Shown one piece after another: positions 1 to 9,538 of a DNA stretch of 64,000 nucleotides. Source of the DNA: Ruania suaedae (lineage in GTDB: Bacteria; Actinomycetota; Actinomycetes; Actinomycetales; Beutenbergiaceae); NCBI RefSeq assembly GCF_021049265.1, contig NZ_CP088018.1, forward strand, positions 1,054,001 through 1,118,000. The letters run 5' to 3'. The notes under the pieces are model-generated. The model was not told the origin of the DNA and did not search any database. It saw only the letters and a program-made list of their open reading frames with translations. A program made the position numbers and the translations under genes. The number at the start of each line of letters is the position of its first letter. The stretch's first letter is position 1.

Positions 1-738
1 AAGCCCTCGGAGCAGATCGTCGGCAACGCCCAGCTGCTGCCCAGCGAGATCACGCTGAGCAACTATCTCGAGGCGTTCGAGGGCATCGCGGGTGTGCCCT
101 TCTGGAAGTTCTTCCAGAACTCGACCATCCTCGCCGTGCTGTCCGTGGTCGGGACCGTCGCCTCCGCCGCGGTGTCCGCCTACGCATTCGCACGGATCGA
201 GTTCCCCGGGCGCCGGGTGTTCTTCGCGATCATGATCGCGACGTTGCTGCTGCCCTTCCACGTGGTGATCATTCCGCAGTACATCGTCTTCAACACCCTG
301 GGGATGGTGAACACCTTCATCCCGCTGGTGGTCGGAAAGTTCCTGGCCACGGAGGCGTTCTTCGTCTTCCTCATGGTCCAGTTCCTGCGCGGACTTCCCC
401 GCGAGCTGGATGAGGCGGCTCGTATCGACGGGGCCGGGCACATGCGGATCTTCGTCTCGATCATGATGCCGTTGCTCAAGCCGGCCGTCGTGACCAGCGC
501 CATCTTCGCCTTCATCTGGTCGTGGAACGACTTCTTCGGGCCGTTGCTCTACCTCAAGGACCCGCAGCTGTTCACCCTGCCGGTCGCCCTGCGGCTGTTC
601 GTCGATCAGCAGACCGGTCAGAACTACGGTGCGCAGATGGCCATGGCCGTGCTGGCCCTGATTCCGGTGTTCATCTTCTTCCTGATCTTCCAGCGCTACC
701 TCGTCGACGGCGTCGCCACGCAGGGCCTGAAGGGATGA
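1..738 (+). CDS. carbohydrate ABC transporter permease, MalG type (5' partial)
   Basis: Integral-membrane subunit of a CUT1-type sugar ABC importer; it would form the translocation path with a second permease and receive substrate from a lipoprotein binding protein, both expected left of the window. The frame is open from base 1, so the N-terminus is missing; 245 residues are visible. Several hydrophobic segments are present, and the cytoplasmic EAA loop that contacts the ATPase is clear (ELDEAARIDGAG, then PLLKP). The stop overlaps the ATG of the next gene (ATGA at 735-738), so the two are probably translated together. The neighbours (YesL-like and YetA-like) point to an oligosaccharide from pectin or rhamnogalacturonan, but the substrate is inferred. 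The family call is secure. Confidence 0.93.
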   Translation, partial: KPSEQIVGNAQLLPSEITLSNYLEAFEGIAGVPFWKFFQNSTILAVLSVVGTVASAAVSAYAFARIEFPGRRVFFAIMIATLLLPFHVVIIPQYIVFNTLGMVNTFIPLVVGKFLATEAFFVFLMVQFLRGLPRELDEAARIDGAGHMRIFVSIMMPLLKPAVVTSAIFAFIWSWNDFFGPLLYLKDPQLFTLPVALRLFVDQQTGQNYGAQMAMAVLALIPVFIFFLIFQRYLVDGVATQGLKG

Positions 739-1355
739 GTCCGCGCTCGTCGCGTCGATCCCGCCGGGCGGCCCAGCTTCTCACCTCCGAGAAGCTGGGC
801 CTGTTCGGTGAGGTGCTCACGACGAGTCTGTGGGTCGCCGTCCTGGCGATCCCGCTGATCACGGCGCTGCCGGCCCTGGCGCTGGGATGCGCCCACCTCG
901 GCCGGTTCATCCGCGGGGAGCGCGACGATCTCGCCACGCTCGCCCGCGACGGCCTGGACGCGCTGCGCCGGGGCCTGCTGTGGTCCGTGCTGCTGGTGAT
1001 CGTGGCCGTGGGCGGGTACATCGGTGTCGCCAGCCCGGCGGCCGAGCTCGCGCCCGGAAGCGGACCGCTGCGCGGCCTCTCCGTGGTCCTGCTGGTGGGC
1101 ATCGCGGTCGTCGTGCTGCGCGCATGCGCCATGTGGACCCGGGCCGACTCCTGGAAGCGGCTCCTCGAGCGCAGTGTGCGGCGTTGCCTCACGGACCTGC
1201 GGGGCTCGACCCTGCTGCTGCTCGCCGTGGTGCTGGCCGGCGTGGTGGCCTGGATGTTCGCTCCGCTCATCGTGGTGGTGCCGGGCCTGCTCGCCTTCGC
1301 CGCCGTGGCCGTCGAACTCGGATATCGCGAGGAAGGGCCGGCCGGACGTCCATGA
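735..1355 (+). CDS. YesL/DUF624-like membrane protein
   Basis: A 206-residue protein with a basic N-terminus and about five hydrophobic segments, of the size and pattern of the YesL/DUF624 family. That family is commonly encoded beside CUT1 sugar permeases, for example in the Bacillus rhamnogalacturonan cluster; its molecular role is unknown. The ATG overlaps the stop of the permease by four bases, which indicates coupled translation and membership of the transporter operon. An in-frame extension upstream would lie entirely inside the permease and is not credible. The family assignment rests on hydrophobic pattern, length and context more than on a diagnostic motif, so it is moderately certain. 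Confidence 0.7.
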   Translation: MSPRSSRRSRRAAQLLTSEKLGLFGEVLTTSLWVAVLAIPLITALPALALGCAHLGRFIRGERDDLATLARDGLDALRRGLLWSVLLVIVAVGGYIGVASPAAELAPGSGPLRGLSVVLLVGIAVVVLRACAMWTRADSWKRLLERSVRRCLTDLRGSTLLLLAVVLAGVVAWMFAPLIVVVPGLLAFAAVAVELGYREEGPAGRP

Positions 1356-1522
1356 GCGATCGGCTTTGTCCGTTTGCGGCGCTCGCGTCACCGGGGTCCA
1401 TAGATTGCTGTTCTGTCAGATGATGCGGTGCTTTCCCTGGGCGAGGTGGCCCACGTGATCGTCTCCCCGGTGGCATCGCATCGCCACGACACGGCCGGCA
1501 GCGGGTGCGTTGCCGGACCGCA

Positions 1523-1558
1523 CTCACCCGGGGCACCCCCCTAGCGCCACCGGGTGAG
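1523..1558. promoter_or_regulatory. inverted repeat upstream of the YetA-like gene
   Basis: Perfect 9-bp arms CTCACCCGG (1523-1531) and CCGGGTGAG (1550-1558). Pairing can extend by GGC/GCC with a bulged A. The element ends 40 bp before the ATG at 1599. It could be a repressor operator or a leader hairpin. The rest of the 1356-1598 gap shows only a shorter inverted repeat (CCGGCA/TGCCGG). Confidence 0.4.
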
Positions 1559-1598
1559 CACACCCCTCCCGCACGATCGAAGATGAAGGAGTCGTTCG

Positions 1599-4355
1599 AT
1601 GACGAACGTTGAATCAACGCGTGGCGAGGCGATGAGCCGGCCCAGCAGGCGCGTCGTGCTGCAGTCCTCGCTGGTCGCCGGCGCCGCCGCCACGGCATCG
1701 TCGGTGGCCGGCCCGGCCGGTGCTGCGGCGGCCGTCCCGCGCCAGCCCCAGAACGCGCCGGAGGACGTTCCCATCACCTGGCTTGGCGGCGGGACGCCCG
1801 CGGTCACCACCGGCTCGCGCTTCGGTGTGCCGTGGGAGCGCGGCGCGCTCTCCTCGGTCGACCGCCTGGCGTTGAACACCGACGGCGGCGACCAGGTCCC
1901 TGTCCAGAACTGGCCGCTGGCGTTCTGGCCCGACGGATCGGTGAAGTGGAGCGGTCACGCGGTCCCGGCCAACAGCGGACTGGCCGAGAACCTCACGCTC
2001 TCGCGTGGCCGTCCGGCGGCGCCCTCGAGCCGTGCCCGAGCGCGGACCCGCCCGGGTAACCGCCTGCGCAACATCCCGGAGACGGTCGAGGTCAGCACCG
2101 GCGTCATCACCCTCTCGATCCCGACCAGCGGCACCACCGTGCTCTCCTCCCTCAAGCGTGGCAGCCGGGAGCAGGCGGCGAGCGGCAAGCTCGTGCTGCT
2201 GCTGGAGACCCCGGACGAGGGCGAGTACGCCGGCTCCTCGATCGACAGCTACACCGGCGAGGTGAGCGAGGTGACGATCGAGCAGAACGGTCCGGTGCTC
2301 GTCGTCGTCAAGGTGACGGGCAGCTACGTCAACTCCGACGGCCGCAAGACGCTCCCGTTCACCCTCCGGCTGGAACTCACCGCCGGCTCGGATGCCGTGC
2401 AGGCGACGCACTACTTCATCTTCGACGGCGACCAGCACACCGACTTCATCCGCGGCCTCGGACTGCGGTGGAACGTGCCGATGTCGGACGAGATGCACAA
2501 CCGCCACATCCGCTTCGTCGGTGAGGACTCCGGGATCTGGGGCGAGGCCGTACGCCTGCTCTCGCCGCTGCGCCGCGATGTGGGTGGATCCATCAAGCGT
2601 CAGCAGTTCGAGGGCGTCGCCACCGCTCCGGTCTCGCAGTGGCCGAGCAACGTGCGCGGCGGCATTGGCGACATCCCGCTGTGGAGCGACTTCAAGCTGG
2701 TCCAGCTCTCCGCCGACGCCTTCCACATCGGCAAGCGGACCGACGCCGACAGCGCCTGGCTCGAGCACGCCGGTCATGGCCGTCGCGCCAAGGGCGTGGG
2801 CTGGATCGGTGGCGCCACCGGAGGCGGCATCGCCTTCGGGATGAAGGACTTCTGGCAGCGCCACCCCACCCAGCTCGATGTGCGTGGGGCAGCCACCGAC
2901 ACCGCCACGGTCACGGCCTGGTTCTGGTCACCGGAGTCACCGGCGATGGACCTGCGCAACTACTCCGACGAGCGGCACGGTCTGAGCCTGCTCTACGAGG
3001 AGCCCGGTCGTGGGTTCGAGGACGAGGTGGCTACGCCCGAGGGTGTGGCCCGCTCGAACGAGATCACTCTGTGGGCCCTGGCCGAGACCCCCAGCCGTGA
3101 GGCACTGGTCCGGCTGGGCGACATCGTCAGCGAGCCACCGCGGCTCCTGCCCACCCCGGAGTACCTGGCAGCGGTGCAGCCGTTCGGCCGCTGGTCCCTG
3201 CCCAACCGGGACACCCCGGAACGGGCAGCGGTGGAGGATGCGCTGGACGAGTTCATGGAGTTCTTCCACGGTCAGGTGGAGCAGCGACGCTGGTACGGCT
3301 TCTGGCACTACGGCGACATCATGCACACCTACGACGACACCCGGCACGAGTGGCGCTACGACGCGGGCGGCTTCGCGTGGGCGCAGGGCGAGCTGGGCCC
3401 CGACCAGGGCATGTGGTACCAGTTCATGCGCACCGGCCGCGAGGACTACTTCCGCTTCGCGGAGGCGATGACGCTGTGCGTCGCCGAGGGAGCGGTGCAC
3501 CATGACGGGCTCTTCGCGGGGCTCGGATCACGCCACGCCGTGGTCAAGTGGGGCGACGGAGCCAAGGAGACGCGGATCAGCGCCTCCCAGATGAAGCGGT
3601 TCTACTACTACCTCACCGCCGACGAGCGCGTCGGTGACTACATGCGGTACACCCTGCGGGCCGACGAGACCCAGCTCACCGTCCCGCCGTTGCGCGAGGC
3701 GTTCCCGGACCCGTCCGGCGATCGCTACATCGTCCGCTTCGGTCCGGACTGGATCGCGATGGCGAGCAACTGGCTCACCGAGTGGGAGCGCACGGGCAAC
3801 GAGACCTACCGCGACCGGATCCAGCGTGGTCTGGAGGACATGTCGGCGATGGATCTGGGGATGTTCACCGGCAACGGCGGCTCGGTCGCCTTCGACCCGG
3901 CCGACGGCTCCCTCGAGGACGTCGGGATCTCCCAGTCCCCGTCGAACATCTCGCTGCTCTTCGGCGGCCAGCAGATCCTCTACGAGCTCTACGACGTCAT
4001 CGACAGCCCGGAGTTCAAGCAGGAGCTGCTCAACTTCTCCGTAGCTCGTACGGGGACGAGGGAGGAGCGGATCGAGTTCTACGGCCGCGACTTCAACGCC
4101 GGTGCGTTCGAGGGCTCGTACGCCTCGATGATGGCCTTCGCCGGCGCTGAGCTCGACAACGACTCCTACAAGGAGCGTGCCTGGCAGACCTTCGGGCGCG
4201 GCTGGGCGCTGCGCGACCCGATCGAGATCACCGGCCCGGACGTGCTGCGGCCGGTGGAGTACCGCTACTGGGCGAGCTCGAACGACTTCGGGCAACGCCT
4301 GATGGGGATCATCCAGCTGCTGGCCCTGGCACCCGATCAGGTGCGAGCACCGTAG
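1599..4355 (+). CDS. Tat-exported PcRGLX/YetA-like protein, candidate exo-rhamnogalacturonan lyase
   Basis: A 918-residue secreted protein. The N-terminus carries a twin-arginine signal (SRPSRRVVLQSS, a hydrophobic Ala-rich stretch, then cleavage near AAA-AVP), so it is exported folded. The mature start (ITWLGGGTPAV...FGVPWERG) and overall length resemble the YetA / PcRGLX family. Its Penicillium member is an exo-acting rhamnogalacturonan lyase (PL26) that cuts the GalA-Rha backbone by beta-elimination. AAGGAG at 1586-1591, 7 nt before the ATG, fixes the start; a second in-frame ATG (1632) could also serve. It follows the sugar permease and YesL-like genes, as in pectin loci, so it probably releases oligosaccharide for that transporter. 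The domain call comes from memory of the family; lyase activity is inferred and the catalytic residues were not identified. Confidence 0.68.
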   Translation: MTNVESTRGEAMSRPSRRVVLQSSLVAGAAATASSVAGPAGAAAAVPRQPQNAPEDVPITWLGGGTPAVTTGSRFGVPWERGALSSVDRLALNTDGGDQVPVQNWPLAFWPDGSVKWSGHAVPANSGLAENLTLSRGRPAAPSSRARARTRPGNRLRNIPETVEVSTGVITLSIPTSGTTVLSSLKRGSREQAASGKLVLLLETPDEGEYAGSSIDSYTGEVSEVTIEQNGPVLVVVKVTGSYVNSDGRKTLPFTLRLELTAGSDAVQATHYFIFDGDQHTDFIRGLGLRWNVPMSDEMHNRHIRFVGEDSGIWGEAVRLLSPLRRDVGGSIKRQQFEGVATAPVSQWPSNVRGGIGDIPLWSDFKLVQLSADAFHIGKRTDADSAWLEHAGHGRRAKGVGWIGGATGGGIAFGMKDFWQRHPTQLDVRGAATDTATVTAWFWSPESPAMDLRNYSDERHGLSLLYEEPGRGFEDEVATPEGVARSNEITLWALAETPSREALVRLGDIVSEPPRLLPTPEYLAAVQPFGRWSLPNRDTPERAAVEDALDEFMEFFHGQVEQRRWYGFWHYGDIMHTYDDTRHEWRYDAGGFAWAQGELGPDQGMWYQFMRTGREDYFRFAEAMTLCVAEGAVHHDGLFAGLGSRHAVVKWGDGAKETRISASQMKRFYYYLTADERVGDYMRYTLRADETQLTVPPLREAFPDPSGDRYIVRFGPDWIAMASNWLTEWERTGNETYRDRIQRGLEDMSAMDLGMFTGNGGSVAFDPADGSLEDVGISQSPSNISLLFGGQQILYELYDVIDSPEFKQELLNFSVARTGTREERIEFYGRDFNAGAFEGSYASMMAFAGAELDNDSYKERAWQTFGRGWALRDPIEITGPDVLRPVEYRYWASSNDFGQRLMGIIQLLALAPDQVRAP

Positions 4356-4376
4356 GACCGCTGGATCGAGCGACGA

Positions 4377-4415
4377 CGCCGGTGGGCAGCTCCGTCATGG
4401 AGCCGCCCACCGGCG
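4377..4415. terminator. bidirectional hairpin terminator between convergent genes
   Basis: A 17-bp stem with one mismatch (arms 4377-4393 and 4399-4415) and a 5-nt loop GTCAT. It lies between the stop of the YetA-like gene and the stop of ilvA and can serve both directions. There is no U-tract, as is common in such GC-rich genomes. Confidence 0.7.
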
Positions 4416-4430
4416 ACGTCGTGTCACGGG

Positions 4431-4472
4431 ACCGGCCGCCCCAGGTGAAGAACCGGCCGCCTCAGGTGAAGA
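4431..4472. repeat. 21-bp tandem duplication at the 3' end of ilvA
   Basis: Two adjacent 21-bp units (4431-4451 and 4452-4472) differ at a single base, C4441 versus T4462. The unit nearer the gene contains the last codons and TGA stop of ilvA. In the outer unit the same position reads TGG, so only one copy carries the stop. Confidence 0.85.
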
Positions 4473-5736
4473 AGCGGAACAGCGGCGAGTCGGGAGCGAT
4501 CCCCTCGTAGTGGAGCCCGGCGGCGTCCATCCGCTCGCGCAGCGGGTGGTAGCCCTGTGCGGAGCCGAGCGTCAGACCCACGAACGCCGGACCGGTCTCC
4601 CGGTTCGAGCGCTTGGTGTACTCGAACAAGGAGATGTCGTCCTCCGGGCCCAGCACATGATCCAGGAAGCGGCGCAGGGCACCCGGCTCCTGCGGGAAGT
4701 CGATCACGAAGTAGTGGCGCAACCCGGCGTGCACCAGCGCGCGCTCCTCGACCTCCGCATACCGGGAGATGTCGTTGTTGCCGCCGGAGAGCACGCACAC
4801 CACGGTCTGGCCCGGCTGGATCTCGACCGGCGCCCCCGAGCCGGCCGGCCCCACCGCGGCCAGGGACAGCGCCCCCGCGGGCTCGGCGACGATCCCCTCG
4901 GTCTGGTAGAGCGCGAGCATCTCCGCGCACAGGCGCCCCTCGGGCACGCTGGTCATCGCCGGCGCGAGGGCGGAGACGATCTCGAAGGGGAGGTTCCCCA
5001 CCTGACGCACGGCAGCGCCGTCGACGAAGGTGTCGATGTCGGCCAGCCGCACGGGCCGGCCGGCCGCGAGTGCGGCCGCCATGCTCGCGGCTCCGCCCGG
5101 TTCGACCCCGACCACCCGGGTCCGCGGAGTGGCCTCGGCCAGGTAGGTGCCCATCCCGGCGATCAGGCCGCCCCCGCCGACCGGGACGACCACCACGTCC
5201 GGCGAGCGACCCAGCTGATCGTGCAGCTCCTTGGCCACCGTGCCCTGCCCGGCGATCGTGCGGGCGTCGTCGAAGGGGTGCACCTGGACCGCGCCGTCCG
5301 CCTCGGCGAAGTCCCGGGCGGCCGCGGAGGCCTCGTCGAAGGTGGACCCCACCGGCACCAGCGTCACCTGCTCACCACCCAGCCCGGCGATGCGGTCCAG
5401 CTTCTGCCTCGGCGTGGTGCGAGGGACGAAGATCCGCCCGGTGATGGCCAGCTCGTGACAGGCCTTCGCCACCCCCTGGGCGTGGTTCCCGGCGCTCGCG
5501 CACACCACCCCGCGCGCCCGCTCGGCCCCGGTCAGGCGCAGCATCAGGTTGAACGCACCGCGCACCTTGTACGAGCGCACGCTCTGCTGGTCCTCCCGCT
5601 TGAGGAGCACGGTCGCGCCGGTGAGCTCGCTCATCCGCTCCCACCGGGGCATCGGCGTGCGCACCACGGCGTGCTGGATCCGCTGTGCCGCCTCCCGTAC
5701 GGCAGCGGCGGTCACGGTGGCGGCCGGGTCGGACAT
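4462..5736 (-). CDS. ilvA: threonine ammonia-lyase (threonine deaminase)
   Basis: PLP-dependent deamination of L-threonine to 2-oxobutanoate, the first step of isoleucine synthesis; cytoplasmic. The 424-residue product has the fold-type II PLP core: Lys57 in SVRSYKVRGA is the Schiff-base lysine, SAGNHAQG follows, and the glycine-rich phosphate loop is PVGGGGLIAG. The last roughly 90 residues form an ACT-like regulatory region (HYFVIDFPQEPGALRRF), as in the biosynthetic enzyme. The ATG at 5736 lies 7 nt behind a TAGACT box, so the mRNA may be leaderless. The gene stands alone, convergent with the YetA-like gene. The 3' end carries a 21-bp duplication beyond the stop. Serine is a possible side substrate. 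Confidence 0.95.
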   Translation of the reverse strand: MSDPAATVTAAAVREAAQRIQHAVVRTPMPRWERMSELTGATVLLKREDQQSVRSYKVRGAFNLMLRLTGAERARGVVCASAGNHAQGVAKACHELAITGRIFVPRTTPRQKLDRIAGLGGEQVTLVPVGSTFDEASAAARDFAEADGAVQVHPFDDARTIAGQGTVAKELHDQLGRSPDVVVVPVGGGGLIAGMGTYLAEATPRTRVVGVEPGGAASMAAALAAGRPVRLADIDTFVDGAAVRQVGNLPFEIVSALAPAMTSVPEGRLCAEMLALYQTEGIVAEPAGALSLAAVGPAGSGAPVEIQPGQTVVCVLSGGNNDISRYAEVEERALVHAGLRHYFVIDFPQEPGALRRFLDHVLGPEDDISLFEYTKRSNRETGPAFVGLTLGSAQGYHPLRERMDAAGLHYEGIAPDSPLFRFFT

Positions 5737-5743
5737 GCCCCGA

Positions 5744-5749
5744 AGTCTA
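5744..5749 (-). promoter_or_regulatory. probable leaderless -10 box of ilvA
   Basis: TAGACT on the minus strand, 7 nt before the ATG of ilvA. It fits the TAnnnT box that recurs in this window. Confidence 0.5.
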
Positions 5750-5808
5750 GGCGGCTGCCGCTCCCGTCCCGATCGCAGCGCGTCGCAGGTGTGTGTTAGA
5801 GAAGAGCC

Positions 5809-6879
5809 ATGGATCCCTGGCTCTCCACTCTGATCGCGATCGTTGCCGCCGTCGCAGGCGTCGTCCTGCTGCTGCTCATCGCCAACGCGGTGCTGCTGCG
5901 GATCGGCCGGCGGGTGCGGCTGCTGCGCCTTGCCTGGCTGAAGGTGCGCAGGCCGTTGTCCCTGCTGCTGGTCTCGATCGCGCTCCGGATCGCGGTCGCC
6001 CAGAGCCTGCAGGATTCCTCGGTGCGCACCGTGGCCATGCACGTCCTGCTGATCGCCATCCTGCTCTCGGCGGTCTGGCTCGTCGAGCGATTCGTCCTCG
6101 CGTGGCTGACCCACCTCAAGGACCACATGATCAAGCGGATGCGCGATGACGACCGCGCCCGCCGCCGCGTCGAGACGCAGATGCTGCTGATCCGCCGCAT
6201 CGTCGCCGTCGCGTTCACGATCATCGCGATCGCGCTGGTGCTGCTGACCTTCCCCGGGGTCGAGCAGGTGGGCGCCACCGTGCTGGCCTCGGCGGGTCTG
6301 CTGTCGGTGGTCATCGGTGTCGCCGCGCAGGCGACACTGGGCAATGTGTTCGCGGGTCTGCAGCTGGCGTTCACCGACGCGATCCGTATCGGGGACGTGG
6401 TGGAGGTGGATGGCACCTGGAGCACCATCGAGGACATCACGCTCTCCTACGTGGTGGTGAGCATCTGGGACGAGCGCCACAAGGTGCTGCCCTCGACGTA
6501 CTTCACCACCACGCCCTTCATCAACTGGAGCCGTACCGGTGACACGGTGACGGGCGTCATCTACTTCACCCTGGACTGGCGGGTGAACCTCGAGGCGTTG
6601 CGTCGCGAGTTCGAGCGGGTCCTCGAGGCCTCGCAGCTGTGGGATCGCCGGGCGAGCTCGGTCGTGGTCACCGACTCCACCGGGGATCGCCTCACGGTGC
6701 GGGCCCTCGTCACCTCCAAGGACTCCGACTCCGACTGGGCGCTGCGATGCGAGGTGCGCGAGAAGCTCGCGACGTGGCTGCGCGAGCACAACCCGGAGGC
6801 TCTGCCCGTCCAGCGCGTGATCCTGCCCGAGCAGCCAGAACCCGGCGCCCCGGAGCCGGTGGCTCCCGGTCGCGACTGA
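5809..6879 (+). CDS. MscS-family mechanosensitive ion channel
   Basis: Small-conductance mechanosensitive channel homologue of 356 residues that would release solutes under hypo-osmotic shock. Three to four hydrophobic helices fill the first 160 residues. The pore-lining helix and beta-domain junction typical of MscS follow (LSVVIGVAAQATLGNVFAG, then FTDAIRIGDVVEVDGTWSTI), and the last 150 residues form the cytoplasmic alpha/beta vestibule. The tail is Pro/Glu-rich. The ATG at 5809 is preceded by a purine stretch (TTAGAGAAGAGCC). It is divergent from ilvA, and its stop lies one base from the convergent phosphomutase stop, so transcripts from the two strands must end inside each other's genes. 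Family confident, gating unknown. Confidence 0.92.
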   Translation: MDPWLSTLIAIVAAVAGVVLLLLIANAVLLRIGRRVRLLRLAWLKVRRPLSLLLVSIALRIAVAQSLQDSSVRTVAMHVLLIAILLSAVWLVERFVLAWLTHLKDHMIKRMRDDDRARRRVETQMLLIRRIVAVAFTIIAIALVLLTFPGVEQVGATVLASAGLLSVVIGVAAQATLGNVFAGLQLAFTDAIRIGDVVEVDGTWSTIEDITLSYVVVSIWDERHKVLPSTYFTTTPFINWSRTGDTVTGVIYFTLDWRVNLEALRREFERVLEASQLWDRRASSVVVTDSTGDRLTVRALVTSKDSDSDWALRCEVREKLATWLREHNPEALPVQRVILPEQPEPGAPEPVAPGRD

Positions 6880-6880
6880 G

Positions 6881-8668
6881 TCAGAGCCCGGCGGCCGCGG
6901 CCACGTCCTGGCGTAGCCGGACGAGTCTGGCCCCCGCACGCTCACGCGCCTGTGCCACGGGCTCGCCGCCGCTGACCGCTTCGATCACCTCGAGGTAGCA
7001 CTTGAGCTTCGGCTCGGTCCCGCTCGGCCGGACGATCACCCGGTCGCGTGCCTCGGTGAGGTAGAGCAGACCGTCCGTGGCCGGCAGGTCCGGCTCGCCG
7101 GGGGCGCCGCCCTGGTTCAGATCCACGGCCGTCACGACGGCGGAGCCCGCGAGTGCCGTCGGAGGGTCCTTCCGTAGCCGCGCCATCGTCTGCCCGATCC
7201 GGTCGAGGTCGTCCACCCGGACCGTCAGCGGCGCGGTCGCGTGCACCCCGTGGGTGCGGGCCAGGTCGTCGAGGGCGTCCAGGAGGCTCCGCCCTCCGGC
7301 GTGCAGGCGGGCCGCGAGGTCGGCGATGCGCACCGCAGCACTGATCCCGTCCTTGTCCCTCACGAACTCAGGGTCCACGCAGTAGCCGAGCGCCTCCTCG
7401 TAGCCGTAGACCAGACCGGGCACGCGGCTGATCCACTTGAAGCCGGTCAGGGTCGAGCGATGCCCGAGCCCGTGCGCGGCCGCGATCGAGGCCAGCATCC
7501 GGGAGGAGACGATGGAGCTCGCGAGGACGGGAGCGTCGTCACCGTCGCCGGGCGCGGTCCCCGCGGCGAGGATTGCCGCCTGCTCCCCGAGCAGTGCACC
7601 GACCTCGTCACCGGTGAGCTGGCGCCAGCCGCCGTCGGCGGCGGCGTCGGGGACCGCGACCGAGCATCGGTCGGCGTCGGGGTCATTGGCCAGCACGAGC
7701 TGCGCCGCGCTGTCGCGGGCGCGGTCCAGCGCGAGATCGAGGGCACCGGGCTCCTCGGGATTGGGGAAGGCCACCGTCGGGAAGTCCGGGTCCGGCTCGG
7801 CCTGCTCCGCCACGAGCTCGACCTCGGTGAAGCCGGCCGCGGTCAGCACCTCGCGCGCGAGCCCGCCACCCACGCCATGCAGCGGCGTCAGCACGATCCG
7901 TAGCCGCCGGCGTGCCTCCGGCTCCACCGCGGCGTCGGTCAGGCCCGCCGCACGGATGCCGTAGGCCGTCACCACCTCGGCCCCGACGGTCTCGATCGAT
8001 CCGCCGTGCTCGCCCGCGGCCGCCGCCCCCGTCACCTCGGCCACCGACCCGACGGCGGCGATGCACGCGGCGATCTGCTCGTCGGCGGGCGGGATGATCT
8101 GGGCGCCCTGACCGGCTCCCTGCACCACCCGGCCGCCGAGGTAGACCTTGTACCCGTTGTCCTCGGGCGGGTTGTGCGAGGCGGTGACCATCACCCCGGC
8201 ATCGGCCGCCAGCTCCCGCACGGCGTAGGCGAGGACCGGCGTCGGCAGCGCCTGCGGCAGCAGCATCGCGTGACCGCCCGCGGCGGCCACCACCTCCGCG
8301 GTGTCCTCGGCGAATGCCTGCGAGCCGTAGCGGGCGTCGTAACCGATGACCACCCTCGGTGGTGCTCCCGCGAGCGCGTCGTCGAGATAGGCGGCCAGAC
8401 CTGCGGCCGCCCGAATCACCACGGCACGGTTCATCCGGCGGGGCCCGGCGCCGAGGCGCCCCCGCAGCCCTGCCGTACCGAAGGTGAGCGGTCCCGAGAA
8501 CCGGTCCGCGAGCGCGGCCATCGCGTGCTCGCGCTCGGACTCGTCCACGCCCCCGCCCTCGGCGTAGGCGAGCAACTCGCGTAGCTCGTCCACGGTGGCC
8601 GGGTCGGGATCGTCCTCGATCCAGGCACGGACCTGGGCCAGCAGTGCCTCTCGATCGCCGGCGCTCAC
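6881..8668 (-). CDS. alpha-D-phosphohexomutase / phosphopentomutase family enzyme
   Basis: A 595-residue phospho-sugar mutase that moves phosphate between C1 and C6 (or C5) of a sugar through an active-site phosphoserine. The catalytic loop TASHNP lies at residues 162-167 (Ser164 the phosphoserine), the metal loop is DPDADR, and the sugar loop is YGYEEALGY. The C-terminal [10 protein letters not shown] phosphate site is intact. The GTG start overlaps the TGA of the purine nucleoside phosphorylase (8665-8668). That pairing suggests a role in nucleoside salvage, converting ribose-1-phosphate or deoxyribose-1-phosphate to the 5-phosphate, rather than only glucose or mannose metabolism. The specificity is inferred from context; the family is certain. 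Confidence 0.93.
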   Translation of the reverse strand: MSAGDREALLAQVRAWIEDDPDPATVDELRELLAYAEGGGVDESEREHAMAALADRFSGPLTFGTAGLRGRLGAGPRRMNRAVVIRAAAGLAAYLDDALAGAPPRVVIGYDARYGSQAFAEDTAEVVAAAGGHAMLLPQALPTPVLAYAVRELAADAGVMVTASHNPPEDNGYKVYLGGRVVQGAGQGAQIIPPADEQIAACIAAVGSVAEVTGAAAAGEHGGSIETVGAEVVTAYGIRAAGLTDAAVEPEARRRLRIVLTPLHGVGGGLAREVLTAAGFTEVELVAEQAEPDPDFPTVAFPNPEEPGALDLALDRARDSAAQLVLANDPDADRCSVAVPDAAADGGWRQLTGDEVGALLGEQAAILAAGTAPGDGDDAPVLASSIVSSRMLASIAAAHGLGHRSTLTGFKWISRVPGLVYGYEEALGYCVDPEFVRDKDGISAAVRIADLAARLHAGGRSLLDALDDLARTHGVHATAPLTVRVDDLDRIGQTMARLRKDPPTALAGSAVVTAVDLNQGGAPGEPDLPATDGLLYLTEARDRVIVRPSGTEPKLKCYLEVIEAVSGGEPVAQARERAGARLVRLRQDVAAAAGL

Positions 8669-9531
8669 GCGGCGGCCCGGCGCACGATCTGGGCGAGCAG
8701 CTCGGAGATCCGCGGCGCGGCGGCCTGGCCCGCCTCGATCACCTCGGCGTGCGAGAGCGGCTCGGGGGAGATCCCCGCCGCCAGGTTCGTCACGAGCGAG
8801 ATCCCGAGCACCTCCAGGCCCGCGTGACGTGCCGCGATCGCCTCCAGCGCCGTCGACATCCCCACCAGATCACCGCCCAGCCGTCCGGCCATGCGCACCT
8901 CGGCCGGCGTCTCGTAGTGCGGGCCGCGGAACTGGCAGTAGACGCCCTCGGCCAGGCCGGGATCCACGGCGCGGGCGATCTCGCGCAGCCTCGGCGAGTA
9001 CAGATCGGTGAGATCGACGAAGGTCGCTCCCTCCAGCGGCGATGCCGCCGTCAGATTGAGGTGGTCGCTGATGAGCACCGGCGTGCCGGGCGCCCACTCC
9101 GGGCGCAGGCCGCCGCATCCGTTGGTCAGCACCACCACCTGGGCCCCCGCGGCGGCGGCGGTGCGCACCCCGTGCGCCACCCGTCGCACCCCGCGGCCCT
9201 CGTAGAAGTGGGTGCGCGCTCCCAGGACCAGTGCGTGCCGGTCGTGGCCGCCGGCGTCGGTGTACTGGACCGACCGCAGCATCCCGGAGTGACCGGGCAC
9301 GCCCGAGCGGGTGAACCCGGGCACCTCCTCGGCGGGGACCTCGGCGACCGTCCGCCCGAGCATGTCCGCCGCCGGCCCCCAGCCGGAGCCGAGTACGAGC
9401 GCGATGTCGTGCGTGGCGACGCCGGTGCGCTGGGCGATCACCACCGCGGCCTGCCGGGCCGCCTCCATCGGGTCGGTCGCGGGGTCGTCCAGGTCGATCG
9501 CTGCGCCGGAGTCGGCTCGTGTCTCGCTCAC
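8665..9531 (-). CDS. purine-nucleoside phosphorylase
   Basis: Phosphorolysis of (deoxy)guanosine and inosine to the base and (deoxy)ribose-1-phosphate. The 288-residue length and motifs fit the trimeric PNP class: LVLGSGWG phosphate loop, [10 protein letters not shown], the [12 protein letters not shown] region, [16 protein letters not shown] with the catalytic Glu, and [31 protein letters not shown]. The start is taken as GTG 9531, with a TATCTT box 7 nt upstream that would give a leaderless mRNA. Its TGA overlaps the mutase GTG, so both are expected as one salvage operon. The divergent flavoprotein gene begins about 40 bp away. Confidence 0.94.
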   Translation of the reverse strand: MSETRADSGAAIDLDDPATDPMEAARQAAVVIAQRTGVATHDIALVLGSGWGPAADMLGRTVAEVPAEEVPGFTRSGVPGHSGMLRSVQYTDAGGHDRHALVLGARTHFYEGRGVRRVAHGVRTAAAAGAQVVVLTNGCGGLRPEWAPGTPVLISDHLNLTAASPLEGATFVDLTDLYSPRLREIARAVDPGLAEGVYCQFRGPHYETPAEVRMAGRLGGDLVGMSTALEAIAARHAGLEVLGISLVTNLAAGISPEPLSHAEVIEAGQAAAPRISELLAQIVRRAAA

Positions 9532-9538
9532 ACGAGCG

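Noticed and set aside
4510-5799. Long plus-strand frame opposite ilvA
   Set aside because: Low-complexity Gly/His/Arg/Leu composition and full overlap with a well-conserved enzyme on the other strand.
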